In this document: piece by piece, positions 1 through 10,477 of the stretch
How positions within the stretch are numbered: position 1 is the first letter of the stretch
How the letters are laid out: each line of letters starts with the position of its first letter
Assembly (NCBI GenBank): GCA_025769875.1
Contig: JAGFNK010000005.1
Span: 248,001-312,000, forward strand
Length of the DNA: 64,000 bases
Direction of reading: 5' to 3'
From: Russula earlei
Taxonomy: Eukaryota; Basidiomycota; Agaricomycetes; Russulales; Russulaceae
Translations under genes and position numbers: made by a program
The notes under the pieces: generated by a model
Databases searched by the model: none
The model's input: only the letters and a program-made list of their open reading frames with translations
What the model was told of the DNA's origin: nothing

Positions 1-1092
1 TTACCTTACTACGGGCAATGAGTCATGTACGAGATTACTCGCACCTTAGCAGGGGTGAGTACTTGTATTGCCGCGCTTTTGGGATGAGGTTGATTGTAAT
101 AACTTAGATGAGACGCATCGCTGGTCCAAAAGAAGACATGCGCACACTCGTAATCTCTGCGTTTGGATGTTCATTCGTCACGAATAAGGTTTGCGGTGTA
201 GCTCTGTCTATTTTCCAGTTCGCAGCTCCTGGCCTGGTTGTCATCGTCACGCCTGGCCATATCGTCGGACGCCATGATCGATTATATCGACTGGGGCCCA
301 CAGCAGCCGAACACCCTCTCTACCCCGCTTGTTGGCCTCCTATTTCTGACCCTTGGAGTCGGGTTCCTGGCCGAGACAAACTTACCGACGACGGCCATTC
401 TTGGTCACGCCTTCGTGGGTGTCAACCTCCATGCTCCCGGCCTTGCTGTCCTCCTCTCATCCCTTCGTACTCCCCCTCTTTCTCTCAAACATCGCCCTGC
501 TTTCTCCGGTTCTCTTTTCACCTCGCATTCATGGCTTTCCGCCATGATACGTGAGCGCTGACCGCACACATGTCTTCGTCATTCAGTTACTCGTGCTGCC
601 CTCGTCACCTCCCACTTACAACCGCGTAGATGATCGTAATCCAGTCGTTATGTGTGAAAGACGACGCCACGCTTACACCCGCCTTCTCTTCCTATCATAT
701 GGTGGAGCAGCGTGACGTGACCCACGCCTGTACTAGGATGTTGCTTGGAAGGGCGGTCGACCGACTCGCTGCTCGATTCATCGAGATGATTGCACTTAGG
801 CTTATACGCGGCTCGACCTCCGGGTGCAGACAATATCAGGCGTCGTATTTTTGTATAGAGCACTTTATCATAAGGTTGAGAATTGAGTAATGAGCGTGAG
901 ATGAAGTTCTGAAATATGTAAAGGACTGAAGTAAAGTATTTCTTGCCTCGGTTACGAAGCCCAGCAAAACATCTGGTTGCTGGCGCGTCTAGCTCCGAGT
1001 CTGTTAGCTGTAGTCTGCCTCAACTGACCATAGCCTTCTAGCGGGCTCCGTAGCTTACGCTACAAAGCCACTGCAACCATCATTTAAACTTG
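1..1092. other. No convincing gene
   Basis: Several short open frames overlap on both strands. One plus-strand frame (about 274-561) gives a hydrophobic stretch starting MIDYIDWGPQQ, but it has no recognisable family and no clear splice partners. I cannot support a gene here. The left end of the neighbouring Copia relic is lost somewhere near 1080. Confidence 0.4.
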
Positions 1093-2034
1093 TCATTTTT
1101 TGTGAACTTGACGACCATGGTGATGCTGGTGATGGACCTCGGGCGTCGATGCATCGGACACGCATGTGCTGGCCGCAGTTATGCTACCTTCTCCTGCCTG
1201 TTTTCCGTGGAGCTTCCAGCATTCGGATACTTCGTGCCCCCGGCGCTGGCAGTGAGAGCATTTCTTTTTGTTCTTGACGTTTTGTGTGTCCTTCGCCTTC
1301 CCCCTTTTTGCCGCCTTGGCGAAGTATGTGGTGGCGGTGTCACCAGTCGATCGGATCCGGTCTTTCTCATCAACGAGGATTTGACTCGTGATATACGCGG
1401 TAGTGAGTCGACTGGTGGGAGTTAGATTGAGGATGGTCTTGAGGGTGACCATTGATTTCGGTAGGGCGAGGATGATGATGAACGATAGGACTTTCTCATC
1501 GATCGGGTATCCGAGTATCTCCAGGGTTTTGGCGATGTATAGGAGTCGATTTATCTGTGGAGCCATGGGTTCGGACTCAGTGAAGGTGACCCGAAATAGA
1601 TCCACGAATAAGTGTGCGATCCGTCGCTCGTCCTTCCGTTCGAAACGGCTTGCGAGTTTATCCCAACAGTCTTTGGCATCTTCTACGCCTAATATGGTGT
1701 CGAGCGCGTGCTCGTTTAACGTGAATATGATTTGTGCGCGTGCTTCACGGTCTTTGTGCAACCAGTCGGCGAACCCGTTGGGATCGGTGTTCGCGTCCGG
1801 TTTTGCGTACGATCCGTCTATAATGCCCATCAATCCAGTTACATTGAAAATTGCTTCCGTTTTGGCTTTCCATTGCGCATACTCGACTGTGCCATCTTCA
1901 AAGGGTGGCACGTCGTAGCATTGAAGACTGCCCTTGGGGCTACTTCCCACGTCTCTTGAGGTGATAGCGTGTCCACCTCTCAACGATGGCGAGGGCATGG
2001 GGGTCATAGTTGCTCTCGCTGCTGAGAGGCTCAT
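1093..2034 (-). CDS. Copia-type Gag protein (relic)
   Basis: A 313-residue Gag of the Copia superfamily. The N-terminal half holds the retrotransposon Gag helical domain (for example YAQWKAKTEAIF and GFADWLHKDREARAQI). Near the C-terminus is a CCHC zinc knuckle, CSHCQRRGHEVSEC, which binds the element's RNA in the particle. It is clearly homologous to the N-terminal third of the 1263-residue polyprotein at 44786-48577 but stops soon after the knuckle, so no Pol enzymes are encoded. The start is the ATG at the same place as in the relative, about 20 bp inside the leader motif TTATGCGAT. Confidence 0.8.
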   Translation of the reverse strand: MSLSAARATMTPMPSPSLRGGHAITSRDVGSSPKGSLQCYDVPPFEDGTVEYAQWKAKTEAIFNVTGLMGIIDGSYAKPDANTDPNGFADWLHKDREARAQIIFTLNEHALDTILGVEDAKDCWDKLASRFERKDERRIAHLFVDLFRVTFTESEPMAPQINRLLYIAKTLEILGYPIDEKVLSFIIILALPKSMVTLKTILNLTPTSRLTTAYITSQILVDEKDRIRSTGDTATTYFAKAAKRGKAKDTQNVKNKKKCSHCQRRGHEVSECWKLHGKQAGEGSITAASTCVSDASTPEVHHQHHHGRQVHKK

Positions 2035-2055
2035 ACTGCTTTGTTATGCGATTTT

Positions 2056-2399
2056 TGTAGCAATAAGATCGCGCTCAGTCCTGTGTGGAACCAAGACTAG
2101 TAGTAAGTAATCTTACCTGTAGCAATAGGATCGCGCTAGGTGTGATGTCGGCACAAGTAATAATTAGAAGGTATGCGTAACTGACCTCAGTCTGTGTGGA
2201 ATCAAGATTGAGGTTTGGGGGAGATAGGAGTGTCGTACTTATATACTCGAGTCGAACAATGGGAATGTGTTATGAAAGGGGATGCCACCCTAACTAAGCG
2301 TGTGGGCGATCTAAGTGTGTGGCGAGCCGCAAAGCGGGGTCGGACTTCCGGGCTCGTGGCGGTGGTGTGTGCGTCGCGCTGTCGCTTGCAACTCCAACA
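2056..2399. repeat. Solo LTR with target-site duplication ATTTT
   Basis: A 344-bp sequence beginning TGTAGCAATAAG and ending ACTCCAACA is flanked by ATTTT on both sides (2051-2055 and 2400-2404). Its start resembles the start of the Copia LTR at 2459, so it belongs to a related family. It sits between the LTR and gag of the older Copia relic. Removing it joins the leader into a form similar to the relative's leader at 48578-48646. Confidence 0.8.
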
Positions 2400-2869
2400 A
2401 TTTTTGGGCTAAATGTGAAAGGTGTTGTATCTTTCAGAGACGGTCAGGTCTCATATTCTGTAGCGATAAGTCTTGATCTTGAGGTAAAATACGTAATAAA
2501 CAGTCCGACCTGTAGTCAGACATAATTAGTGTGCATAGTGTGCATATGTGATAAGTGAGAGTGCGTTTTTGTGGTAAAAAAGACGGAGTGTAAGTAAATC
2601 TACACACTTCCGGCCCGGTTTGTCCGTACTGAGCCACTTGGTGGCTGCACGTCCAACAGTTTTTCCTTTTCCACATTCCTGTGTAACGTATACGCTTTCA
2701 TGTCCCACTAAAACCGGTTTTGTGGGTCGCGAATTTGAATAAACACGGCGAATGGTTATGGTCTCTACATAGTTTGTCTGGAGAGAACTGATACCATGAT
2801 CAAGTTCTGCACATCGATCGTGATACAGCAAAGTGTATGATATTAGATCTTGGTGACATCATACTACAA

Positions 2870-3000
2870 TACCTGACATCATGCTATCCTTACTTCATAC
2901 ATTCCATACTGTTGTATATAAGATATGTTAAAACACACGTACAATATCATCTCAAATATATCCCTTCATCTCCCGTCTCATCAACTTCTGAGCTCCAATA
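2870..3000 (+). repeat. 5' LTR of the short Copia element
   Basis: 131 bp repeated at 5215-5345 with one C/T difference. It contains a TATA-like stretch TTGTATATAAGATATG suited to a promoter. Confidence 0.85.
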
Positions 3001-3015
3001 GGTTATGGGCCCTGA
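3001..3015 (+). promoter_or_regulatory. Primer-binding site, half-tRNA type (initiator tRNA-Met)
   Basis: GGTTATGGGCCCTGA directly follows the 5' LTR. Its reverse complement fits the anticodon stem-loop of a eukaryotic initiator tRNA-Met (anticodon CAU in GGGCCCATAACC). This is the half-tRNA priming known for Drosophila copia and yeast Ty5. Confidence 0.65.
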
Positions 3016-3664
3016 GCTCTAATCTTGAACCCGCCACGTCCTCTTTCTGACAATTGTCAACACTTGTCTCTGTCTTTTCTCGCCTTTCTATCACCTTTCT
3101 CGCCTTCCTGACGCCCCCGCCAGTTCAGCCACGTCCCTCTCCTGTCAACTGTCAACCCTTCACTCCGTCACACTTGTCCCTGTCACTTTCCTCGTCTCCC
3201 TGACGTCCACGCCAGGTTGTCTACGTCCTCCTTCCGTTAACCCTCACGTCCTGTTCGTCACTGTCACCTCTTATCTCTGTCAACCCTCACTTGTCCATTG
3301 TCCCCGTTAATCCTTCTTCCGTCAACCCTCGCGTCCTTTTCGTCACTGTCACAATCACTTGTCACTTGTCCAGGCCTTGTCCAGGCCAACGCAGTCTCCC
3401 TTTTGTCCATCGTCAACTCTTTTAACATCGTCTCCGTCAGTGTCATCACTGTCAATTGTCCCTGTCAACGCAGTCTCCCTTTTGTCAATCAATTTTAACA
3501 CAGTCTCCCTTTTGTCAATCGTCAACTCTTTTTACCCATCACTGCGTCTCCGTCACTGTCACACATCACTGTCAAATTGTCCCTGTCAACACAGTCTCCC
3601 TCTTGTCAATCATCATTTTTTTTTTTCCATTCTCAATACCATCATTCTCGACATATTTTTAATT

Positions 3665-4945
3665 ATGAGCACGACCATCCCTGTTCCCATCACTCCTTCT
3701 TCCACCCCACTCCCCAGTGACAACCCGGTTAATGTAGAAATCACCCTCGCAGAGCGATTCATGTCTGATAACACATGGCCTGCAGATCTCACTCTCGACC
3801 TTGATAAATCTAACTGGTCAGAGTGGAGCAAACGACTGGACCTCGCGGTACAAGGTCAAGGTTTTCGGCAATGGCTCGAAGGTTTGTTGCCACGCCCAGA
3901 CGCCCAGACTCAGTCGAAAGCGCATTGGATTTGGCGTAATAACGACGATTCCTTGCGCTCATTCATTTTACGCCACATTGACACCATTGAGTATGAGTTC
4001 TTGAATGAAAAAGTCACTAATGCAACTTCCCACGAGATCTTCGAAGCCCTTAAAGAGCGACATGAAAAACTCGGTTTGTACGCCCAGATGCTCGCTATCA
4101 AGAATGTTCTCGATATACGTTTCCTCCCAGACGGCCCCCTGCTTTCCACTCTCTCCGAAATCTGTCGCCTGCACAAGCAGATCGCAAACATGGGTCCCAT
4201 TGACACCGACAAACTCCTCTCCGTCTTCATACTCAATTCCCTCGGTGACAACTTTCACTACCTACAATCTCAGATTCAATCTCTCTCTGTCGAACCCCAT
4301 TTTTCCTCAGCTACCATTATCCAACGCATCCGGAGTGAAGACGCCCTTATCAAAAAGCGGAACGCGCAAAATGGGATATCCCCTTCCACTCTCCCCACAG
4401 CCATTACGCCATTAGCTGCCACTTCCGCTTTCCCCGCTGCCACTACACGGAAACGGGCGTACTGTACTCATTGCAAAAAGGAGGGACATCTCACTAATTT
4501 CTGCATAAGCCCTGGTGGAAAAATGGCTGGACGCTCTGTCGAAGAAGCAAGGGCAGCCCAGCGGCTCTTCTTCTCAAAGACAAACGACTCCAGAAATCGA
4601 CCAATTGCGCATGCGGCACACCTCGCTTCCCCCGCCGACGATTCCGCTCCTTCCTCGGGTACCGATTTGCCCTCCGTCACCATCAATGGCATCTCTTACT
4701 ATCCCTCTACTTCGACAAACCCTGACCCCCTTCCCCTTTCGACTGGCGATGATTTCGAGTACCACACCTTCGTTGCCATCGAAACCCCCACTACGCAGAC
4801 CACATCTATTGATTGGTCTCTCCACACTATTGCAAACACGACTTCCTCTGTTTCAGTTCCCACGTCAATCAACTCTAAACCTACGGCAGGTCCTCTCCCA
4901 AACTCAATTCACCCAGTCTACCCCCACAACCATCTACTGCGATAA
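3665..4945 (+). CDS. Copia-type Gag protein
   Basis: A 426-residue Gag. Residues about 30-230 form the Gag helical region (NWSEWSKRLDLAVQG, then ATSHEIFEALKERHEKL). A CCHC knuckle, CTHCKKEGHLTNFC, lies around residue 265-280. The tail is Ser/Thr/Pro rich and ends by running across the internal deletion junction near 4920-4935. The ATG at 3665 is chosen because it opens the conserved region; the frame is open further upstream only through low-complexity leader sequence. Confidence 0.75.
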   Translation: MSTTIPVPITPSSTPLPSDNPVNVEITLAERFMSDNTWPADLTLDLDKSNWSEWSKRLDLAVQGQGFRQWLEGLLPRPDAQTQSKAHWIWRNNDDSLRSFILRHIDTIEYEFLNEKVTNATSHEIFEALKERHEKLGLYAQMLAIKNVLDIRFLPDGPLLSTLSEICRLHKQIANMGPIDTDKLLSVFILNSLGDNFHYLQSQIQSLSVEPHFSSATIIQRIRSEDALIKKRNAQNGISPSTLPTAITPLAATSAFPAATTRKRAYCTHCKKEGHLTNFCISPGGKMAGRSVEEARAAQRLFFSKTNDSRNRPIAHAAHLASPADDSAPSSGTDLPSVTINGISYYPSTSTNPDPLPLSTGDDFEYHTFVAIETPTTQTTSIDWSLHTIANTTSSVSVPTSINSKPTAGPLPNSIHPVYPHNHLLR

Positions 4946-5168
4946 TGACGCAGCATCTAAACTTGCCGAAGATCATGTGTGGCATTCACATGTGAAACAC
5001 ATTCGTGTCAAATACCATTACGTCAGAGAACAAGTACTCGCAGGCGACATCTCCATTGCTCGAGTCCCGACCAAAGACAACATCGCCGACATCTTCACCA
5101 AACCTCTTTGTCGACCGGACTTCACTCGTTTACGCCTACTCCTTGGTCTCCACGGGGAACAGACTTGA
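4932..5168 (+). pseudogene. Copia RNase H C-terminal remnant
   Basis: In a frame shifted from gag, the sequence reads IYCDNDAASKLAEDHVWHSH, HIRVKYHYVREQV and DNIADIFTKPL, the standard C-terminal end of Copia reverse transcriptase/RNase H. About 3 kb of normal pol sequence between gag and this point is absent. The frame change at the junction means it is not translated as a Gag fusion without frameshifting. Confidence 0.75.
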
Positions 5169-5214
5169 CGTTGCGAAAATGCACCGTCTTAAGGGTTCTC
5201 ACCCTCAACGTCGG

Positions 5215-5345
5215 TACCTGACATCATGCTATCCTTACTTCATACATTCCATACTGTTGTATATAAGATATGTTAAAACACACGTACAATATCATCTCAA
5301 ATATATCCCTTTATCTCCCGTCTCATCAACTTCTGAGCTCCAATA
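5215..5345 (+). repeat. 3' LTR of the short Copia element
   Basis: Direct copy of 2870-3000 with one difference. It ends 240 bp before the myosin start codon, so its promoter-like sequence lies in the upstream region of that gene. Confidence 0.85.
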
Positions 5346-5585
5346 TATGATGAATGAGTTATGCCTGATAAGTCCTGCTCTGAGGGTGCTAAATCAGGCC
5401 ATTGTGCGTCGAACTGCGCCGCAGTCTTTGCAGTGGCAATGACGGTGAAATACTGCCTGTGCCTGTGCATTGACGCCCGGAACCGGAACCGGAGCATCCG
5501 CTCATGGAAATTCAATTATTGCCTCGCAACTCGCCACTCTACATCACACAATCGCACAGTTCCTCTCAGCCTATATCGGACTACA

Positions 5586-8500
5586 ATGGTTTGTCTTATA
5601 TGCTTGGGGCATCAGATATCTTATGTTTGTCCCTCAGGCTCCGTCCAAAAAGGCTGGAAAGAAGGGATCTGCAGCTCCGAGGAAGGCTGGTCCTACAAAG
5701 GTCGCGAAGGTTGTTCACTCGCCCTTGTCCCAGTCATCTGTCAACTGATATCAGTCAAGGCTGACTGGAAGGAAGGCTTCAAGAAGAAGCAGGTTGGGGT
5801 CTCAGATATGACCCTACTGACAACCATCAGCAACGAGAGCATCAACGATAACTTGCAGAAACGATGGACGAGCGGTGAGATCTATACTTACATCGGCGCC
5901 GTCTTGATATCAGTCAACCCTTTTCGAGGTGAGGGTCTCCTTGTTCCCTTAAATTTATGCATAATAATGTCGCTAGACCTCGGCATATATTCTGAGGACG
6001 TCCAGCGCCGATATCAAGGCAAAAATAGGCTTGAAGTTCCTCCACATGTTTTCGGGATTGCAGAATCTGCCTTTTACAACATGAATGCATATAAAGAAAA
6101 CCAGTGTGTTATTATCTCTGGAGAATCCGGCGCTGGAAAGACGGAAGCTGCCAAACGTATCATGCAGTATATCGCGGCGGTATCAGGTGGACAGGATAGC
6201 AGCATCCAGCAGATAAAGGAAATGGTCCTGGCCACCAACCCTCTACTAGAGAGCTTCGGATGTGCGAAGACGCTCCGCAATAACAACTCAAGCCGACATG
6301 TGCGCCAATCCCCTTATCTTGAAACAATATGCTCATCGCCATGTAGGGGAAATACTTAGAGATTATGTTCAACGAACGTGCAGAGCCAATCGGCGCTCAA
6401 ATCACCAATTATCTGTTAGAGAAGGCCCGTGTCGTCGGTCAAGTTCAAAACGAACGTAACTTCCACATATTCTATCAGTTCACGAAAGCTGCGTCGTCCG
6501 AGCAGCGGGGTAAGATACTTTTCTACTCTGCTCTTTTAGTTACTTCGACTTATGCATTTTTGCAGAGGCGTTTGGCTTGCAGGGACCTGAAGCGTATGCT
6601 TACACTAGCCTAAGCAACTGTCTGGAGGTTGAGGGCATAGACGATACCAGAGACTTTTCTGATACCCTGGTAAGTCCTGACTGTTATTTGCGATACATTC
6701 AAGCTAAGCTTTGTTTAGAGAGCCATGAAGGTCATCGGCTTGAGTGCAGAAGAACAAAATGAAATATTCCGTATGCTTGCAATAATTCTTTGGCTCGGAA
6801 ACGTGCAATACGACGAGATGGATGATGGCAATGCCGCTATATCCGATATTGGAGTCCCTGACTTTATCGCCTACCTCATGGAGGTTGATAGTGCCCACGT
6901 TCAGAAGGTGCTGACATCCAAAGTTGTCGAAACTCAGAGAGGCGGGAGACGCGGCTCTATCTACGACGTACCCCTGAATCCTGCGCAAGCTAGCTCAGGG
7001 AGAGATGCTTTAGCCAAGGCTATCTACAACAACTTATTCGAATGGATAGTCTCGCGCATCAACATCTCAATGAAGGTCCGCGGAAGTGACAAGCCAGTTG
7101 ATTGGAATTCTGGTGTGTTTGGCATATTGTTTACCCGAGGTCTATCTCTACACGCCCTGCAGGATATCTTCGGATTCGAGATCTTTGAGGTGACACCTAC
7201 AACATCGATCGTGAATTAGCGCTCAATCGTTATTCAAGGAAAACTCTTTCGAACAACTCTGCATCAACTACGTTAACGAAAAGCTACAGCAGATCTTTAT
7301 CGAGTTAACTCTCAAGACTGAACAGGAGGAATACGTTCGTGAGCGGATTAAGTGGACGGAGATCAAGTACTTCAACAACAAGATTGTCTGCGACCTCATT
7401 GAGGAGCGTCGACCTCCCGGGATCTTTGCTTCTCTGAATGATGCCACTGCAACTGCACATGCAGATCCTACCGCAGCTGATAACAGTTTCATCCAGCGCA
7501 CCGCGGCTCTTGCTACCAATCCGCATTTCGAGGCTCGAGGAGCTCAGTTCTTGGTCAAACACTACGCTGGTGATGTCATGTATCAGGTCGCGGGAATGAC
7601 GGATAAGAATAAGGACGCCCTCATCAAGGATCTGTTCGATCTTATTTCTATGAGTGGTAACGCATTTCTGCAAGCACTGTTCCCTGAACGTCCAGACCCC
7701 AATAGCAAGAGACGTCCTCCAACTGCAGGCGACAGGATCAAGGCGAGTGAAACCCATTCCGACTGACAACATTGGTCTTACGATCAGCGTTCAATTCAGG
7801 CGTCCGCGGGAGCGTTGGTCGATAATCTCATGCGTGCACAACCATCTTACATCCGTACTATCAAACCCAACCAAAATCGGAGCGCATCAGAATTCGACAC
7901 CAAGGCGGTTCTCCATCAGATCAAGTACCTCGGCCTTCAAGAGAATATCCGAGTTCGTCGTGCAGGTTTCGCCTATCGCAATACGTTTGAAAAACTGGTG
8001 GAGCGGTTTTATCTTTTATCGCCCAACACTTCATACGCAGGGGAATACACCTGGTCGGGTGATGCTCGTAGCGGATGCGAGAAAATTCTCATTGACACCG
8101 GGATCGCGAAGGAGGAGTGGCAGATGGGTGTCACAAAAGCTTTCATCAAGAATCCGGAGACTGTACGTCCACTTTATTCAAGCCGACGAGGACCCATTGA
8201 CTCGTTTTTAGCTTTTCGCCTTGGAAACCATGAGAGACCGATACTGGCATAACATGGCCATCAGAATCCAACGTGCGTGGCGCAATTACATGCGTTACAA
8301 GAATGAGTGTGCTAGACGTATACAACGATTCTGGAGGAACAACAAAGAATCCATCATATATGCCCAGAAGCGGGACTACGGACATCAAGTCCTCGCAGAC
8401 AGGAAAGAGCGCCGGCGGTTCAGCCTGCTTAGTTACCGTCGATTCATGGGGGATTACCTTGATCTGAACGGTGACAGCGCACTTGGTGGTGAACTGAAGT

Positions 8501-10270
8501 CTGTGTGTGGTATCGGAGGTATGTCCCGCCGATCGAACGTCCATAGTAGTGAGACTGAATCACCCTTAGCCGAATCTGTTGCGTTTAGTTCACGTATACA
8601 ATTGCTGGTATCAAAATTTGGGCGGTCCAGTAAACCCAGCCCTCGATTTCTTGTTGTCGTATGTCAAAGTCTTTGTCTCAGACTCGGATTATTCTGACTC
8701 GAAAAAGACGGATAAAGCCGTTCATATTGTTATCACAACTGTCACGAAGGACGGTTCAAAGCAGACCATTCTTGAACGCAAGGTTCCTCTCATAACAATC
8801 AAGAGTATTGCAATGTCTAATCTTCGAGACGACTGGATAGTAAGTAATGAGATTGCATCATGCCAGCTGTTTTTCCACGAACTACTGCTTAGACTCTGAA
8901 TACCAATAATATCTCGGAGGATGGCGACCCTGTTTTTAGTTGCCAATTCAAGACCGAGTTAGCCTCGACTCTTCTTCAGCTGACATCAGCAGGCATCAAC
9001 CTCGTAATAGGTCCTGTGTATGTTGGCTTCCTTTTCTCCTTGTCTACTCCTGTCCTGATCTTGCGACAGAGTGGATTATGCCAAGAAGAAAGAGAAACGG
9101 GCTCAGATCAAATTCGTAAAAGACGAAACGGTTCCAAGGGATGATCAATACAAGAGTCATTCAGTGCATGTCCCTTCTGGCGAACTGCCAAGTAGCCGGT
9201 CCAGGCCGCGACCCAAGCTGAAACCCGGTGTCGTCCGCCCAATCACTCAGGGAAAACGACTCAAGAAGGGTGGTCCTTCTAAGGTCTGTTCCATTGTAGC
9301 CGAGTAATAGGTCATCCTCACCTATGATCACTGCAGCCCACCGGAACCCGGCCAAGACCTGCAACGCAGACATTACCAGGCGATTCTCGCCCGTCTACTA
9401 CGGTGAAACGCGCCGCTTCATCTGCCTCACGTGCACCTCCCCCTCCACCTGGTCGGGACCGTCCCCCATCTTCCGTACTCGAAGAACCAGACATTCCCAT
9501 GTTCCGCGCCAAATATGCCTTCGAGGGACAAGCCGGCGAGTTATCATTGGTGAAGGATGACCTGGTTACGCTCGTCGAGAAGGATGAAAACGGGTGGTGG
9601 CTCGTGAAGAGAGGAGCCGAAGAAGGATGGGCGCCGAGCAATTACCTCGAGCTGGTTCCTCCGAAGCCGAAACCAGCACCTGCGCCTCCAGCCGCACCGG
9701 CACCCCCACCTACTGCGAGACGACCTCCTGCTCCCCCGGCTGCGCCAGTTGTCACATCAAAACCCATTGCGGCACCGAAGCCGCATCCCAGGATTCAGGT
9801 GCAATCTGTCACTGCAGATACCTCTGCGAAACCCGTGGCCGTGTTCCCCGGCGGTTTACCACCCAATGGCAATACAGCGCCATGGAAGAAGACACAGACT
9901 CCACCTGCAGGGACAACACAGACGATCTCGCGACCATCGAGCATAGTGGGGGGGAATACGGTTGGGCCAAAGCCACCGCCCCCGGCTCCCCCAGTCGGAA
10001 AGAAGCCAGCCCTGCCTCCGCCCGTGGCTCCCAAACCCACGCCCACGGCGCTGAATGCGCCTGGTAAACCGCCAGTTCCGACGGCTACGAGACCTCCGCC
10101 TGCGCCGACTGCGCCACGACCGGGTGCGGTCAAGCCCGGTGGTTCCGCTCCGGGCCAATTGGAGCTAGCAGCTGCTGTAAGTCCATTTTTTCTTTGGCTT
10201 CTGTCGCGCGAGTTTAACTTGAGCTCGTTAGCTTGCCAAGCGTGCTCAGAGGCTAGCAGAGAATGAATAA
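5586..10270 (+). CDS. MYO1: Class I myosin motor protein, 17 exons
   Basis: Actin-based motor for endocytosis and cortical actin patches. Exons: 5586-5588, 5638-5709, 5760-5928, 5977-6299, 6347-6509, 6566-6669, 6719-7129, 7163-7189, 7239-7742, 7800-8162, 8212-8518, 8570-8658, 8708-8839, 8893-9017, 9070-9283, 9337-10176, 10232-10270, giving about 1294 residues. The first exon is only the ATG; splicing gives [11 protein letters not shown], the usual fungal start. Visible parts in order: P-loop GESGAGKT, the TEDS-site region [13 protein letters not shown] with the regulatory Ser, two IQ motifs ([10 protein letters not shown] and RIQRFWRNN), a TH1 membrane-binding tail, an SH3 domain ([14 protein letters not shown] to [10 protein letters not shown]), a proline-rich stretch, and a short end RAQRLAENE. 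Two splice sites are odd: a GC-AG intron at 7743, and no GT at the expected donor after 7129. Confidence 0.93.
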
Positions 10271-10477
10271 ATCAACGACAATGATTTCCTGGGGCGACTT
10301 GATCTAATTCGGGTCTGTCGTTGCTGCAGGCGAGAAGCAGAGATCGGTGTACAGTGGGCGTGTTATTAGATGGCATTAATGGAATGGACATAGACGCAAT
10401 GTAAAATGTCAGAGCATGGAGGGAATCATGAATGCAGGTATCGTCTATGTCTTCCGGTCAAAAATGAGACGATGGAT

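Larger units (their letters stand above)
1093..2658 (-). mobile_element. Truncated Copia retrotransposon relic: 5' LTR, leader and gag only
   Basis: On the minus strand the order is 5' LTR (2459-2658), primer-binding site (2445-2458), leader, then gag. The LTR start TGTAGCG and its end CTGCACGTCCAACA match the ends of the intact relative at 44533-48892. Everything downstream of gag (protease, integrase, reverse transcriptase, RNase H, 3' LTR) is missing, so this copy is dead. A second LTR (2056-2399) has inserted into its leader. Confidence 0.8.
2870..5345 (+). mobile_element. Non-autonomous Copia element with short LTRs and a Pol deletion
   Basis: Two direct repeats of 131 bp (2870-3000 and 5215-5345) differ at a single position and act as LTRs; a TG start would be at 2874 and 5219. 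The body holds a primer-binding site, a pyrimidine-rich leader with repeats, gag, and only the last part of the RNase H domain. Protease, integrase and reverse transcriptase are gone. I could not define a convincing target-site duplication. Confidence 0.85.

Noticed and set aside
108..554. Overlapping plus-strand open frames at the left edge
   Set aside because: Three frames are open at once with no family pattern; low-complexity C-rich sequence explains it.
2867..2871. CAATA as target-site duplication of the mini-Copia
   Set aside because: CAATA also occurs at the inner end of the 5' LTR, so it is probably LTR sequence rather than a duplication.
9795..10158. Gly/Arg-rich minus-strand frames
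   Set aside because: They are antisense to the proline-rich tail of MYO1; the coding strand is clear from homology.
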